Notes: generated by a model not told the origin, from the sequence alone. DNA of 63,429 bases from Bacillus sp. FJAT-27264 (GCF_001682855.1 NZ_MAQW01000029.1:134864-198292), one strand, 5' to 3'. Counted from the stretch's first letter, positions 33,171-42,250 are shown. Translations and numbers: made by a program.

Positions 33171-34457
33171 TTACTTCGAGACTCCCCGCAGCACCTCATC
33201 TAATACTGTAATCATACCATCAATATCTTCGGCTGTAACGATAAGTGGCGGCTGAAAAGCCAATACATTACGGTTGATTCCGTTCTTGCCAATCAGATAA
33301 CCACGGTCCTTCATCTCTTCTAAAATGTCGTCCGTTAAGGCCCCGGCAGCAGCGGCATCGCCCCCAGTAAGCTCCGCACCCAGCATAAATCCGGTTCCCC
33401 GCACATCGGAGATCAACGCCGGGTAACGTTCTTGCAGTGACTTAAGACCTGCCTTAAGATGAGCCCCGAGCGAGGCCGCACGTTCCTGCAGCCCCTCAGT
33501 ACGGATATAATCAAGCACAGCAAGGGCTGTAACAGCTGATACCGGGTTTCCGCCAAAGGTAGAGGCAGATGGGCGGTTCAGCGAAAGTGCAATCTCATCC
33601 GTGGTGGCGAAAGCCGCCACTGGTACGCCGTTACCAAGTGCTTTGGCCATGCTGATGATATCCGGCACAACATCAAAGTGCTCCATCGCAAACATGGCAC
33701 CTGTCCGCCCAAAGCCGGTTTGGATCTCATCAGCAATCAGAAGCACACCGTAATGATCCAGCAGTGCCTTCACCTCGCGGAAGTACCAGGATGCTGGCAT
33801 AATCATGCCTCCGTTACCCTGAATCGGTTCAGCGATCAGCGCGGCGATAGTGTCACCTTTTTCCTCCAGCACACGTGCCAGACTTTTCAGCGAAATCTCT
33901 GCCGCCTCTTCAAGCGTCAGCTCCGGATGATAGGGCCGTTCAATGAACGTAACATCCTCATCGAGATAACGATCCGTTCGCCACATAGGCAGACCTGTCA
34001 CACTCATCGTCAAGTTAGTTCGGCCATGCAAGCCGCTTTCCAGCGCTATAAACCCTTTGCGTCCGGTGTGCATCCGGGCCAGGAGCAACGCCCCCTCATT
34101 AGCCTCTGATCCGCTGTTGACGAAGAAAGTCCGGCGCAAGTTACCTGGCAGCACTTCCTCCAGTCTCTCCGCCAGATCTACAGCTGGCTGCGTTAGATAG
34201 ATCGTTGTTGTATGCTGCAACTGCTGAAGCTGTGCTATCGTCCGTTCGGTAATCGCCGGATTACAGTGACCGCAAGCCACTACAGAAACGCCAGCGAAGA
34301 AGTCGGTGTATTCCTTCCCCTTCTCATCATAGACAAACTGCATATTCCCCCGTACGATCTGTGGAGAATCGCGATAAAAATGTGCTGTGCAGGGATAGAA
34401 GTATTGTTTGCGTTTGGCAGCTACCGCTTCTCTTCCAATATAGCTTCCTTGTTCCAT
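33171..34457 (-). CDS. Class III PLP-dependent aminotransferase (AGXT2-like)
   Basis: A 428-residue fold-type I aminotransferase. The PLP-phosphate region VNSGSEANEGALLLAR, the aspartate in IADEIQTGFGRTG and the Schiff-base lysine in SMAKALGNG are all present. It resembles alanine-glyoxylate/beta-alanine aminotransferases of the AGXT2 branch; the true amino donor cannot be decided. ATG 34457 has AAGGGAGGGA upstream. The UbiA-type gene follows on the same strand and may be cotranscribed. A Fnr/Rex-geometry box lies about 120 bases upstream. Confidence 0.87.
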   Translation of the reverse strand: MEQGSYIGREAVAAKRKQYFYPCTAHFYRDSPQIVRGNMQFVYDEKGKEYTDFFAGVSVVACGHCNPAITERTIAQLQQLQHTTTIYLTQPAVDLAERLEEVLPGNLRRTFFVNSGSEANEGALLLARMHTGRKGFIALESGLHGRTNLTMSVTGLPMWRTDRYLDEDVTFIERPYHPELTLEEAAEISLKSLARVLEEKGDTIAALIAEPIQGNGGMIMPASWYFREVKALLDHYGVLLIADEIQTGFGRTGAMFAMEHFDVVPDIISMAKALGNGVPVAAFATTDEIALSLNRPSASTFGGNPVSAVTALAVLDYIRTEGLQERAASLGAHLKAGLKSLQERYPALISDVRGTGFMLGAELTGGDAAAAGALTDDILEEMKDRGYLIGKNGINRNVLAFQPPLIVTAEDIDGMITVLDEVLRGVSK

Positions 34458-34575
34458 CGATGATTCCCTCCCTTTCTGTTGCTTGATAACCCGAGACTTG
34501 GGATTACTCGTAGCTACATATAATTTTTAATTTTAACTTATATAGCGGCATAACTGGTGAATAAAATAAATACTT

Positions 34576-34591
34576 TGTGAAAAAAATAACA
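34576..34591 (+). promoter_or_regulatory. Fnr/Rex-type box upstream of the aminotransferase-UbiA pair
   Basis: TGTGA-N6-TAACA, nine of ten consensus positions, with a T before and an A after as in Rex boxes. It sits in an AT-rich region where chance matches are more likely. Confidence 0.35.
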
Positions 34592-34644
34592 ATACAATTC
34601 ATCAACTACCGCAGTTTTTCCCCAAATCCTATTTGTTTAAAATT

Positions 34645-36570
34645 TTAATTAAATTGCAAGGCCCCTAAAGTATAGCCCGCATAGACAGGCTTCAGGCCAC
34701 CCAGCAGCTCGCCGTTCTGGTTCAAGCCTTGTATCGCATGTTGATACGAAATAATAATGTCACGCAGTTGCTCTGCCGTGTACGTAGCTCCTTCGATTCG
34801 GAAGCTGGCAATCCCCAGCCCACTCATCTCCTGCAGCATCGGCAGGTAACACAGTTCTTTGGCGAACAACAGATGACAGCGTCCATGCTGGTCGCGGTAG
34901 ACTGGATTCTCGCCTTTGTCGGTTTTGAGCACCAGTACTTCATTACTAACATACAGGTTGTCTTCCTGAGCAATCGGCTCCATAACTTCTGTATTCTCAT
35001 AGAGATCATGATCCATATACATCAGCGCGGGTGTGCCATGCACGACCACTTCCAGCGGCTGCTCACATCGAGCGGCAAAGGTAGTGAAATGCTCCAGCGT
35101 CATCTCCGGCGATACCGTAAGCTTTTCCAGACCATATCCAGCATAGAATCCGGCAGATAGATGATTGTACACGTTCAGATTACTGTCGCCGATCATTGAG
35201 TATCCAGTGGTTTTGTACCGGCGAATGGCTCCGAGATTGGTTACGAGCAGTCCATCGATCGGCAAGCGTTCACCGTTTAACAACTGGTCATATTGGTCAA
35301 AATGCAGCTCGGTCATCATGCGCGGCATGCCCAGATAGATTTTCGTATCGCCCTTCAATGCACCTAGCTCCTGTATATCACGCTTCGTGAACGGACGATC
35401 TGGCTCAAATACATCCCCGGGAAGATGCAGAATGTCCACACCCTGTGCGAGCACCATTCTTGCCTGCTCCATGTTGTTGACACGTACCGCAAGCTCCGGT
35501 CTGGTCTGCTCCTTCTGTCCGGCTTGTGCCATCCGCTCCCGGAGTACTGTGATACGTTCTTCAGACAGTTCACGTTCTGCGGTTGGTGTGCTGAATACTT
35601 TGCCAGTGCTGTAGAACTTACCCGTTCCCTCATAACGTCGATTAATATTGGACAGACCAGGTTTTCCAAAAGCATAGGCTGTAGAGAAATCACGTTTGCG
35701 GTTCTGGTAAAGCAGCTTCGAATCCACTGTACGTTCAAAACCTACAGGATCATCAATGTACCGGTCAATCGCATCCCCATAGCTGTTCACCAGCGTCACC
35801 ATGAACTCTTTATCACGCATCCGGCCTTCGATCTTAAAGGAGGTGATGCCCGATTCAATTAATTCAGGAATGTGCTCATACATATACATATCTTTAACAG
35901 CAAGCGGATACTCCGCAGGGAAGACATATCCATCCTTCTTCACCCGGTAGTCCCAGCGGCACGGCTTCATACACTTACCCCGGTTGCTGCTCATGCCAAA
36001 CACCTGGGAGCTGAAGTAACAATTCGCCCCGTGAACGGAGCACATATCGCCATGCATGAAGTATTCCAGTTCCATTCCGCTCCGCTGGCCCAGCAGCTTG
36101 GCTGTCTGTAGATCCATTTCCCGTGAGGTGACGACTCTGGTGACGCCAAGATCACGCAGCGCGTAAATCATCTCTAAATTGTGTACATTCATCATGACCG
36201 AAGAGTGAACCGTAAGGCCCAGCCCCATCTCGCGGATCAATTCCAGCACCGACATATCCTGTACGATTAAGGCGTCGGGACGAACGCTATCCAGAAAACG
36301 CAGATACTCGCGGGCTTCCTCCACATCCTCTTCGCTAAACAGATTGTTTACTGTGATATATACTTTTTTGTCCAGACGATGGGCGATATCCAGCGCCTCT
36401 ACGATCTCTTCATGCGACAGATTGTATCCCTTGCGCATCATTCTCATATTGAGAACCGGGCCGCCCAAATAGACGGCATCACAGCCAGACTGAACGACTT
36501 CCTTAAAAATATCGAAAGTGCCGGCTGGTGCGAGCAATTCAATCTCTCTACCATTAAAATAACGTGCCAT
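34645..36570 (-). CDS. Peptidase U32 family protein (RlhA/TrhP-like)
   Basis: A 641-residue protein. The N-terminal half is the U32 domain, with ELLAPAGTFDIFKEVVQSGCDAVYLGG, FMHGDMCSVHGANCYFSSQVFGMSSN and CMKPCRWDYRV; these cysteines are the conserved ones. The length and C-terminal extension resemble E. coli RlhA, which hydroxylates 23S rRNA, more than the short TrhP/YrrO proteins, which act on tRNA. The protease name is historical. It starts 58 bases after ecfT and may belong to the same transcript. ATG 36570 has TTGGGAGGGA upstream. Confidence 0.85.
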   Translation of the reverse strand: MARYFNGREIELLAPAGTFDIFKEVVQSGCDAVYLGGPVLNMRMMRKGYNLSHEEIVEALDIAHRLDKKVYITVNNLFSEEDVEEAREYLRFLDSVRPDALIVQDMSVLELIREMGLGLTVHSSVMMNVHNLEMIYALRDLGVTRVVTSREMDLQTAKLLGQRSGMELEYFMHGDMCSVHGANCYFSSQVFGMSSNRGKCMKPCRWDYRVKKDGYVFPAEYPLAVKDMYMYEHIPELIESGITSFKIEGRMRDKEFMVTLVNSYGDAIDRYIDDPVGFERTVDSKLLYQNRKRDFSTAYAFGKPGLSNINRRYEGTGKFYSTGKVFSTPTAERELSEERITVLRERMAQAGQKEQTRPELAVRVNNMEQARMVLAQGVDILHLPGDVFEPDRPFTKRDIQELGALKGDTKIYLGMPRMMTELHFDQYDQLLNGERLPIDGLLVTNLGAIRRYKTTGYSMIGDSNLNVYNHLSAGFYAGYGLEKLTVSPEMTLEHFTTFAARCEQPLEVVVHGTPALMYMDHDLYENTEVMEPIAQEDNLYVSNEVLVLKTDKGENPVYRDQHGRCHLLFAKELCYLPMLQEMSGLGIASFRIEGATYTAEQLRDIIISYQHAIQGLNQNGELLGGLKPVYAGYTLGALQFN

Positions 36571-36628
36571 AGTTGTTCCCTCCCAAGTTGATCTTGCTCT
36601 ATAAATGCATTGCCGCTCAGAACGTGCG

Positions 36629-37420
36629 CTATAGCCAAGCTACTGCAACGCCCATTACGACAAACATTAGTATAAAAACAGTATCGGCCCCGCCCCATAT
36701 CGGGCGGTGATACCGGCTGCGCGGCGCATCCATACGGAAGCCACGAGCCTCCATGGAGTAGACCAGATCCTGTGCGCGGCGGAAGGCGCTGGCGATAACG
36801 GGAACAAGCAGTGACACCAGCATCCGCCCTTTCTCCTTCAAAGGCAGTTCCTTCAGATCAGCACCGCGTGAAGCCTGCGCCTTCATAATGATCTGAGATT
36901 CATCGAGAATCGTAGGGATGAACCGCAGCGAAATATCGATCATGAGCGTGATGCGTTCCGGCGATAGCCCGAATTTTTTGAACGGTGACAAAATTCCTTC
37001 CAGACCCTGATTAAGCTTGCCGGGAGTGGTCGTGAAGGTCAGCAGCGCCGAGAAGGTGATCAGGAAGAACATACGAATCACCGAGAACGCCCCCAGACGA
37101 AGCCCGTCTTCGTACAAGACCCAAGAGCCGATGGACAGCCACACTGCTCCTTCTTTTATCGATATAACCTGTACGATAAAAATAAATAGCATCAGATAGC
37201 GCAGCGGCTTGGCTGCTTTAAGGAAATACTTGAGCGGGATTCGGGTCGAAGCCATGACCACCACCGAGAATACCGCTAGCAGTGCCATCGCCATCCAGGA
37301 ACGGGATAGCAGAATGACTGCTACATAAAGCAGCATCCCAGTAATTTTGGCTCTGGCATCCAGTTTGTGTACCCATGATCCAGTTTCAATGCTGCGACCC
37401 AGCAGCAGCCTCTCATTCAT
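36629..37420 (-). CDS. ecfT: ECF transporter T component (EcfT)
   Basis: The 263-residue membrane coupling subunit of an energy-coupling factor transporter, with four to six membrane segments. Two Ala-Arg-Gly-type coupling motifs are recognisable: AQASRGADLKE and SMEARGFRM, which contact the ATPases. It overlaps the ecfA2 gene by eight bases. ATG 37420 is preceded by AAAGAGGG. Confidence 0.92.
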   Translation of the reverse strand: MNERLLLGRSIETGSWVHKLDARAKITGMLLYVAVILLSRSWMAMALLAVFSVVVMASTRIPLKYFLKAAKPLRYLMLFIFIVQVISIKEGAVWLSIGSWVLYEDGLRLGAFSVIRMFFLITFSALLTFTTTPGKLNQGLEGILSPFKKFGLSPERITLMIDISLRFIPTILDESQIIMKAQASRGADLKELPLKEKGRMLVSLLVPVIASAFRRAQDLVYSMEARGFRMDAPRSRYHRPIWGGADTVFILMFVVMGVAVAWL

Positions 37421-38315
37421 GGTCATCCCTCTTTCCGCCAGCCCCGTCAAGGCCCTTGGCTTCTGTAGGTAGTGAGGCTATAAGTTCGGCAAGACTCTCA
37501 GCTGTTAGTCGAGGCACTTCATCCTCTAACCCCAATCGGTCAGCGACTGCGCGCCAGTAACGGAGCGACTGCGGCACCGTAAGGCCGCAGCGTTCCAGAA
37601 TAGCTGGGTCCTTGGCAAGATCACCGGCGCTGCCCTGAAAGGCTGTTCGGCCTTCCTTTAACACGATCCAGCTATCCGCTACAGGCAGCAGCTCATCCAT
37701 CCGGTGAGTTACAATAACCACCGTCCGGCCCTGCTCCCGGCACAACCGTTCCAAGAGCGAGATCAGCTCTGTGCGGCTGATGGGATCCAAGGTGGCTGTC
37801 GGTTCATCCAGCACAACAATATCAGGGTCCATCGCCAGCACTGAGGCGATAGCTGCCTTGCGCATCTGGCCGCCGCTGAGCTTGAACGGATTGCGCTCCA
37901 GGAGGTCCAGATCCAGTCCCATGTCCAGCATCGCTTTGCGCGCACGTGCCTTTGCGTCCTCCGAACTCATCCCAAAGTTCAGCGGGCCGAAGCAAAGATC
38001 CTTCTCGACCGTCTCCTCGAACATCTGCTGCTCCGGGAATTGAAAGACCAGCCCTACGCGGCGGCGCAGCGGCAGCAGCTTAGGTGACTTCTCTCCGGCA
38101 CGAAGCGTTACATCCAGCACCCTTACTGTGCCCTCCGATGGCTTCAAGATGCCGTTGAACAGCTGGAGCAGTGTAGACTTGCCGGAGCCCGTCGCCCCAG
38201 CGATACCTACAATAGAGCCTTGCGGGATACTCAGATCAATGTCGTGCAGTGCCGTCTGTTTCCACAGGCTTCGGTCGGCATAGGTGTAGCTTACTTGTTG
38301 TAATTGTATGGCCAT
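37413..38315 (-). CDS. ecfA2: ECF transporter ATPase EcfA2
   Basis: A 300-residue ABC ATPase with Walker A GATGSGKST (about 41-49), the signature LSGGQ and Walker B DIVVLDEPTATLDP. Such proteins form a heterodimer with EcfA1 and drive substrate-binding S components through EcfT. It overlaps ecfA1 by 25 bases and ecfT by eight. The usual ribosomal neighbours of the housekeeping ecf locus (rplQ, truA) are missing, so this is likely a second, dedicated set. Confidence 0.93.
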   Translation of the reverse strand: MAIQLQQVSYTYADRSLWKQTALHDIDLSIPQGSIVGIAGATGSGKSTLLQLFNGILKPSEGTVRVLDVTLRAGEKSPKLLPLRRRVGLVFQFPEQQMFEETVEKDLCFGPLNFGMSSEDAKARARKAMLDMGLDLDLLERNPFKLSGGQMRKAAIASVLAMDPDIVVLDEPTATLDPISRTELISLLERLCREQGRTVVIVTHRMDELLPVADSWIVLKEGRTAFQGSAGDLAKDPAILERCGLTVPQSLRYWRAVADRLGLEDEVPRLTAESLAELIASLPTEAKGLDGAGGKRDDHE

Positions 38316-39163
38316 AGCGTCTCTATAAGCTCCTTTTCACTGCGGGGAACGTCCATTTGAATCCCATGCTCCTCGAGCTCCCCTGCCAGCCGCCATGCGT
38401 ATGGCGCACGCAGATGGCATTTCTCCAGCAGTTCCTCGTTGCGAAACAGCTCGGCTGGTGTCACATCGGCGGCCAGGCCACCTCCGTGAAGGGCCAGCAC
38501 TCGCTCCGAGGCCAGGATCTCATCCGCATCATGCGTAATCATCAGAAGGGTATATCTGCCTTCGGCATGCATCTCTTTCAGGATGCCAAGCAGTTCGTCA
38601 CGGCTTCCCTCGTCCAACATAGAAGAGGCCTCGTCAAAGATGACGATGCCTGGCTCCATTGCAAGAATGGAAGCGATGGCGACACGCTGCTTCTGGCCTC
38701 CCGACAGCTCCCCGGGGTGCTTGGCCAACAGGTGGGCAATTCCTAAGCGCTCCGAATAGATCTGCAAGCGACTCTCCATCTCTTCGTAGGATAGACAGAG
38801 TCCTTCCAGGCCAAAAAGAATATCTTCTTCTACAGTAGCTCCGATAAACTGGTTATCCGGATTCTGGAAGACCATGCCGATGCTCTGCCGGATAGGACCA
38901 ATCGATGCCTCTTCAAGCTTCATCCCGCAGACGGTAATCTCTCCCGCCCCTGCGGGCAGCAGAGCGTTAAAGAGCTTCACCAGCGAGGATTTACCGCAGC
39001 CGTTGGGGCCAACGAGGCTTACCCACTGTCCTTGGGGTATGGTGAACGATATATCTTGCAGAATCGGATGCTCCGGACCATAGCCGAATGAGACACCCTC
39101 CAGCGCGATCACCACTTGTCCCGCTTGTGCTCCGTTAGCTTGTTCTTCATGCGCTTCCTTCAT
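38291..39163 (-). CDS. ecfA1: ECF transporter ATPase EcfA1
   Basis: A 290-residue ABC ATPase: Walker A GPNGCGKSS, the signature ELSGGQKQRVAIA and Walker B GIVIFDEASSMLD. In place of the usual DEPTSMLD it reads DEASSMLD, as in many EcfA1 proteins. ATG 39163 follows AAAGGA, with the stop of the upstream Gx-type gene between them. It shares the operon with a NusG-II protein and a Gx-type membrane protein. Confidence 0.92.
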   Translation of the reverse strand: MKEAHEEQANGAQAGQVVIALEGVSFGYGPEHPILQDISFTIPQGQWVSLVGPNGCGKSSLVKLFNALLPAGAGEITVCGMKLEEASIGPIRQSIGMVFQNPDNQFIGATVEEDILFGLEGLCLSYEEMESRLQIYSERLGIAHLLAKHPGELSGGQKQRVAIASILAMEPGIVIFDEASSMLDEGSRDELLGILKEMHAEGRYTLLMITHDADEILASERVLALHGGGLAADVTPAELFRNEELLEKCHLRAPYAWRLAGELEEHGIQMDVPRSEKELIETLWPYNYNK

Positions 39164-39168
39164 GTTAG

Positions 39169-39744
39169 TCATCCTTTCGCTGCGTCTCCCGGATCGTCCA
39201 GAAACTCTTCGAACAACGAGATTTTAGACAGTGAGGTGACCAGATACCGGACAGCAAATCCTACAGCCACCCCTGTGACCACCCCTGTAATGAGCAGCAT
39301 CGGCAAATAGTAGAATATCTTCAGCGAAGCAAACACCATTGACGCTGCCAGCAGCTGTCCGATATTGTGAGCGACCCCGCCGGCTATGCTGATGCCGATC
39401 AGGCTAAGTTGCTTCCCGCCAATCAACATCAACAGGTACATCACTACGAAACTGAACAACGACCCGAATAGACTAAACAATAAACTGGAAAAGGTGCCTA
39501 GTATAAATGCGGTAAGCAGTGTCTTCAAAACAACGAGCAGGAAGGCATCGCGTCCGCGCAAAAAGAAAATACAGGTCAATATCATGATATTGGCCAGGCC
39601 CAGCTTGGCACCAGGTACCAACCCCATTCCTGACAGTGGAATTTGGGCCTCAACTAGACTCAGCACTACAGCCACTGCAGCGAAAATCGCGATAATGACC
39701 GTTCTTTTCAACGCCGTAGCTGATTCACTACTGGACATACCCAT
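39169..39744 (-). CDS. Gx transporter / Hpre_diP_synt_I family membrane protein (EetB-like)
   Basis: A 191-residue protein with five or six membrane segments. It fits the family once called heptaprenyl diphosphate synthase component I (PF07456), now Gx transporter; the stretch IPLSGMGLVPGAKLGLANIMIL is typical. The fold resembles ECF S components, and ecfA1 follows directly. In Listeria-type EET loci a protein of this type accompanies the NusG-II protein (EetA/EetB, naming from memory). ATG 39744 overlaps the preceding gene and has GGGGGAGG upstream. Confidence 0.8.
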   Translation of the reverse strand: MGMSSSESATALKRTVIIAIFAAVAVVLSLVEAQIPLSGMGLVPGAKLGLANIMILTCIFFLRGRDAFLLVVLKTLLTAFILGTFSSLLFSLFGSLFSFVVMYLLMLIGGKQLSLIGISIAGGVAHNIGQLLAASMVFASLKIFYYLPMLLITGVVTGVAVGFAVRYLVTSLSKISLFEEFLDDPGDAAKG

Positions 39745-40117
39745 CTACTTCATCCTCCCCCGACACACTAGCGATCTCTACCAGCACCCGGTGCGGCAGG
39801 CAGACAATCGTTTGCTTGGTCCGGGTAATCCTTCCAAAACCGAGACATACCTTATCCGGGCAATCGGCATCATACATTTCAATGCCATAGTCATGCACCT
39901 TCAAAATGTTGTAGCCCCGATCCGTGCGGATATCAATGGTTTGTTCTTCTTTAGTAAGCTTAACTGTTTTAAATAACTTTCCGTCCACCGTCACATTGGC
40001 CACTAGGTTGTCGCCAATCCCACCTTTACTCTCATCACTTGAAAACCAACGTGGTACGAGAAAAGCGAGCGCAGCCACCAGAACGATGGAAATCAGCCAC
40101 ACATCTGCGCGTTTCAT
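39728..40117 (-). CDS. NusG domain II-containing membrane protein (EetA-like)
   Basis: A 129-residue protein with an N-terminal membrane anchor (VWLISIVLVAALAFLV) and an outside NusG-II domain. The conserved cysteines appear as DCPDKVC (Cys86 and Cys91) and IVCLPHRV (Cys106). It is not related to NusG in function; members occur with flavinylated redox proteins and EET loci. It opens an overlapping operon with the Gx-type protein and the ECF module. ATG 40117 has AAGGGAGA upstream. No covalent cofactor site is visible in it. Confidence 0.83.
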   Translation of the reverse strand: MKRADVWLISIVLVAALAFLVPRWFSSDESKGGIGDNLVANVTVDGKLFKTVKLTKEEQTIDIRTDRGYNILKVHDYGIEMYDADCPDKVCLGFGRITRTKQTIVCLPHRVLVEIASVSGEDEVDGYVQ

Positions 40118-40215
40118 AAAATTCTCCCTTATTTTTTAATTAAAATCCTGACTTATTAATTATAACGGTCCTCTATCAATCCTTCAATGAATGTAGGCGT
40201 TTATTGTCGCCTTTA

Positions 40216-40231
40216 AGTGCATAATTTCACA
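40216..40231 (+). promoter_or_regulatory. Fnr/Rex-type box upstream of the NusG-II/ECF operon
   Basis: AGTGC-N6-TCACA on the plus strand; on the minus strand, the operon's direction, it reads TTGTGAAATTAT-GCACTT. Eight of ten consensus positions match. It lies 100 bases before the operon. Confidence 0.4.
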
Positions 40232-40283
40232 AAATAGGCACGAACCTTTCCCGTCTTTGCAAAAACGGGTAGTTCCTTCTTAC

Positions 40284-40321
40284 GAGAAAACGGATTATCC
40301 CGTTGTAATGGATAATCCGTT
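40284..40321 (-). terminator. Terminator after the membrane HD-GYP gene region
   Basis: Twelve-base perfect arms AACGGATTATCC and GGATAATCCGTT are followed on the minus strand by TTTTCTC. The hairpin lies upstream of the HD-GYP stop in coordinate terms only by being at 40289-40321, just before 40334, so it directly follows that gene in its reading direction. Confidence 0.75.
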
Positions 40322-40333
40322 TGTATAAGCTTG

Positions 40334-41824
40334 CTATTTTCCCCGGGAATACGCCAGGAATAATCCAGCAAAGACAGGGTCCCACTGTGTCCCTCTCCCC
40401 TGCTCCAGAATTCCCAGCGCCTGCTCGGGGTCCATCCCCTTGCGGTAAGGACGATCTGAGGTCATAGCATCATAGGCATCAGCTACGGCAATAATTCTTC
40501 CGTATAACGGAATCGCCTGTCCGGCAAGTCCATCCGGGTAACCTTTGCCATCGTATCGTTCATGATGGGATCTCACGCCACCCAGATAAGGAGTCATTTT
40601 CTCCAAAGGCTCGATCTGCCGCAGTATATTCTCACCCAGCACAGGGTGGGCCTTGATCTGATCGAACTCTTCATCCGTAAGTTTTCCTTCTTTAAATAAC
40701 ACACTGTCTCGCACACCGATTTTGCCGATATCATGCAGCAGCGCCGACTTGCGCAGATTGTCGAGTTCCACCCCCGTGATCCCGGCCAACTGTCCAATGA
40801 TAACCGAATACTCGGCTACCCGTAAGGAATGTCCGGCTGTGTAGGGGTCCCTTGCATCCAGCGCTACGGCCAAGGTGGTAAAGTAGCTGTCCAGCAGCTG
40901 TCTGTTCTGCTCTTCCCGGGCCTGTAGGCCACGTACCATCATATTGAACCCTGCGACCAGATTGGAGAATTCATCCAAGTATTCATCCTGGATCTGCAGC
41001 AGCTGTCCGTCCTTAACATTATTGGTCGCCTTATATAACTCATTGATAGGATGCTGTACACTTTTAGTCAGCAACCATGCAGCAATGGCGGAGAACGCTG
41101 TACCGATGAATAGCACCGTTCCCGCCCAGCCCCAGAAATTCTGAATTCCGGTTCTGCTAAGTGCAGTATCATGCAGCCGCACATTCGTCGCCATAATGAA
41201 TAGCGCTAGCGGGAAGGTGCCAATCAGCATGCAACTGACCATGAACTTGGGACCGATTGGAACAAAAACATAGCCTTCAAGCGAGAAATCCACATTATAA
41301 CGTTCAAGCGCCCGATTCCGGAATTCCTTGATTAGAGGAATAATAGCAGAGCAGGTCAAGAAAAACTCAATCAAAGCGTGCATGCATGCGATCAGCACCG
41401 CACCCGTTACCGCCTGATAGAGAACGGAGTACGGCAAGCTGACGAGATCGGAATGGATCATCCAATAGGTCATCAGAATCGCAGGCACCGCCATTCCAAA
41501 CAGGTGCGGACCAAGAATCCGGTACACAGCATGCTTGGGCAGGCGATGCGTATACTGGTAAGCCTTCTCCAGCAGTTCCAGGCTGGGGTCAGCTGCCCTC
41601 AGGGCGGTGCGGATGGGCCTAACATGCTTCATGAACAAGCTGATCTCCAATAGGGCCATCACCAGGAAGGAAAATAGCAAGACCAAAAAAAGGCGGCCAT
41701 ACTCCAGTGCCGACAGCTCCAGGGAGGAGATCAGCAACACACTGCCTACTGCGAGCACAGCGACAACAGAGCCGAACAAGTAATTTCGGATCTGTTTCCT
41801 TATAAATGCTGTATATAAAATCAT
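40334..41824 (-). CDS. Membrane-bound HD-GYP phosphodiesterase with HAMP-like region
   Basis: A 496-residue protein. About six membrane segments fill residues 1-260, a HAMP-like linker follows (LTKSVQHPINELYKATNNVK), then a C-terminal HD-GYP domain. The domain shows LLHDIGKIGV for the HD pair and HHERYDGKGYPDGL for the GYP motif, plus DAYDAMTSDRPYRKG. It probably lowers c-di-GMP in response to a membrane or outside signal. ATG 41824 has CGGAGGA upstream. A c-di-GMP riboswitch-controlled adhesin is encoded 2-4 kb away. Confidence 0.88.
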   Translation of the reverse strand: MILYTAFIRKQIRNYLFGSVVAVLAVGSVLLISSLELSALEYGRLFLVLLFSFLVMALLEISLFMKHVRPIRTALRAADPSLELLEKAYQYTHRLPKHAVYRILGPHLFGMAVPAILMTYWMIHSDLVSLPYSVLYQAVTGAVLIACMHALIEFFLTCSAIIPLIKEFRNRALERYNVDFSLEGYVFVPIGPKFMVSCMLIGTFPLALFIMATNVRLHDTALSRTGIQNFWGWAGTVLFIGTAFSAIAAWLLTKSVQHPINELYKATNNVKDGQLLQIQDEYLDEFSNLVAGFNMMVRGLQAREEQNRQLLDSYFTTLAVALDARDPYTAGHSLRVAEYSVIIGQLAGITGVELDNLRKSALLHDIGKIGVRDSVLFKEGKLTDEEFDQIKAHPVLGENILRQIEPLEKMTPYLGGVRSHHERYDGKGYPDGLAGQAIPLYGRIIAVADAYDAMTSDRPYRKGMDPEQALGILEQGRGTQWDPVFAGLFLAYSRGK

Positions 41825-42250
41825 TTGTTCCTCCGATCCCGGTCTTTCCATGATGTCAGTGACTTATTTGCTTTATTTGTATTTATATGCTAAGATTTAA
41901 TAATATTTGATTGTCGCTATATGTATCCCCATCAAGAAGATGTCAGGCCGATCGTTGCTTTCATTGTTATTATCGGCATTTTGGACACAATCTCTTACGT
42001 TTTCTTGCAGAACTCTTCCTTTTTATGAGATGAAATTCGAACATAGCATTCCGATTCGCACTGGCGCGGCCACGGAGCCGCAAGGACAAAAGAGAGGTAG
42101 GGCTTTTGTCGTTTTGGAAGGATTACTCTCGCCATACGGCTGCTGGAAATAACAAGGAATAATGACCCCGTTGCTCACGACGGCAGGGGATAAATATAAC
42201 GAGATGCATGGTACATAGTCCCTCTTGCTCAGGAACACTGGCCATGTGTG
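41825..42250. other. Intergenic region without a recognised feature
   Basis: The gap of about 430 bases upstream of the HD-GYP gene holds short frames that do not look coding, and I see no riboswitch, tRNA or clear promoter in it. Confidence 0.5.
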
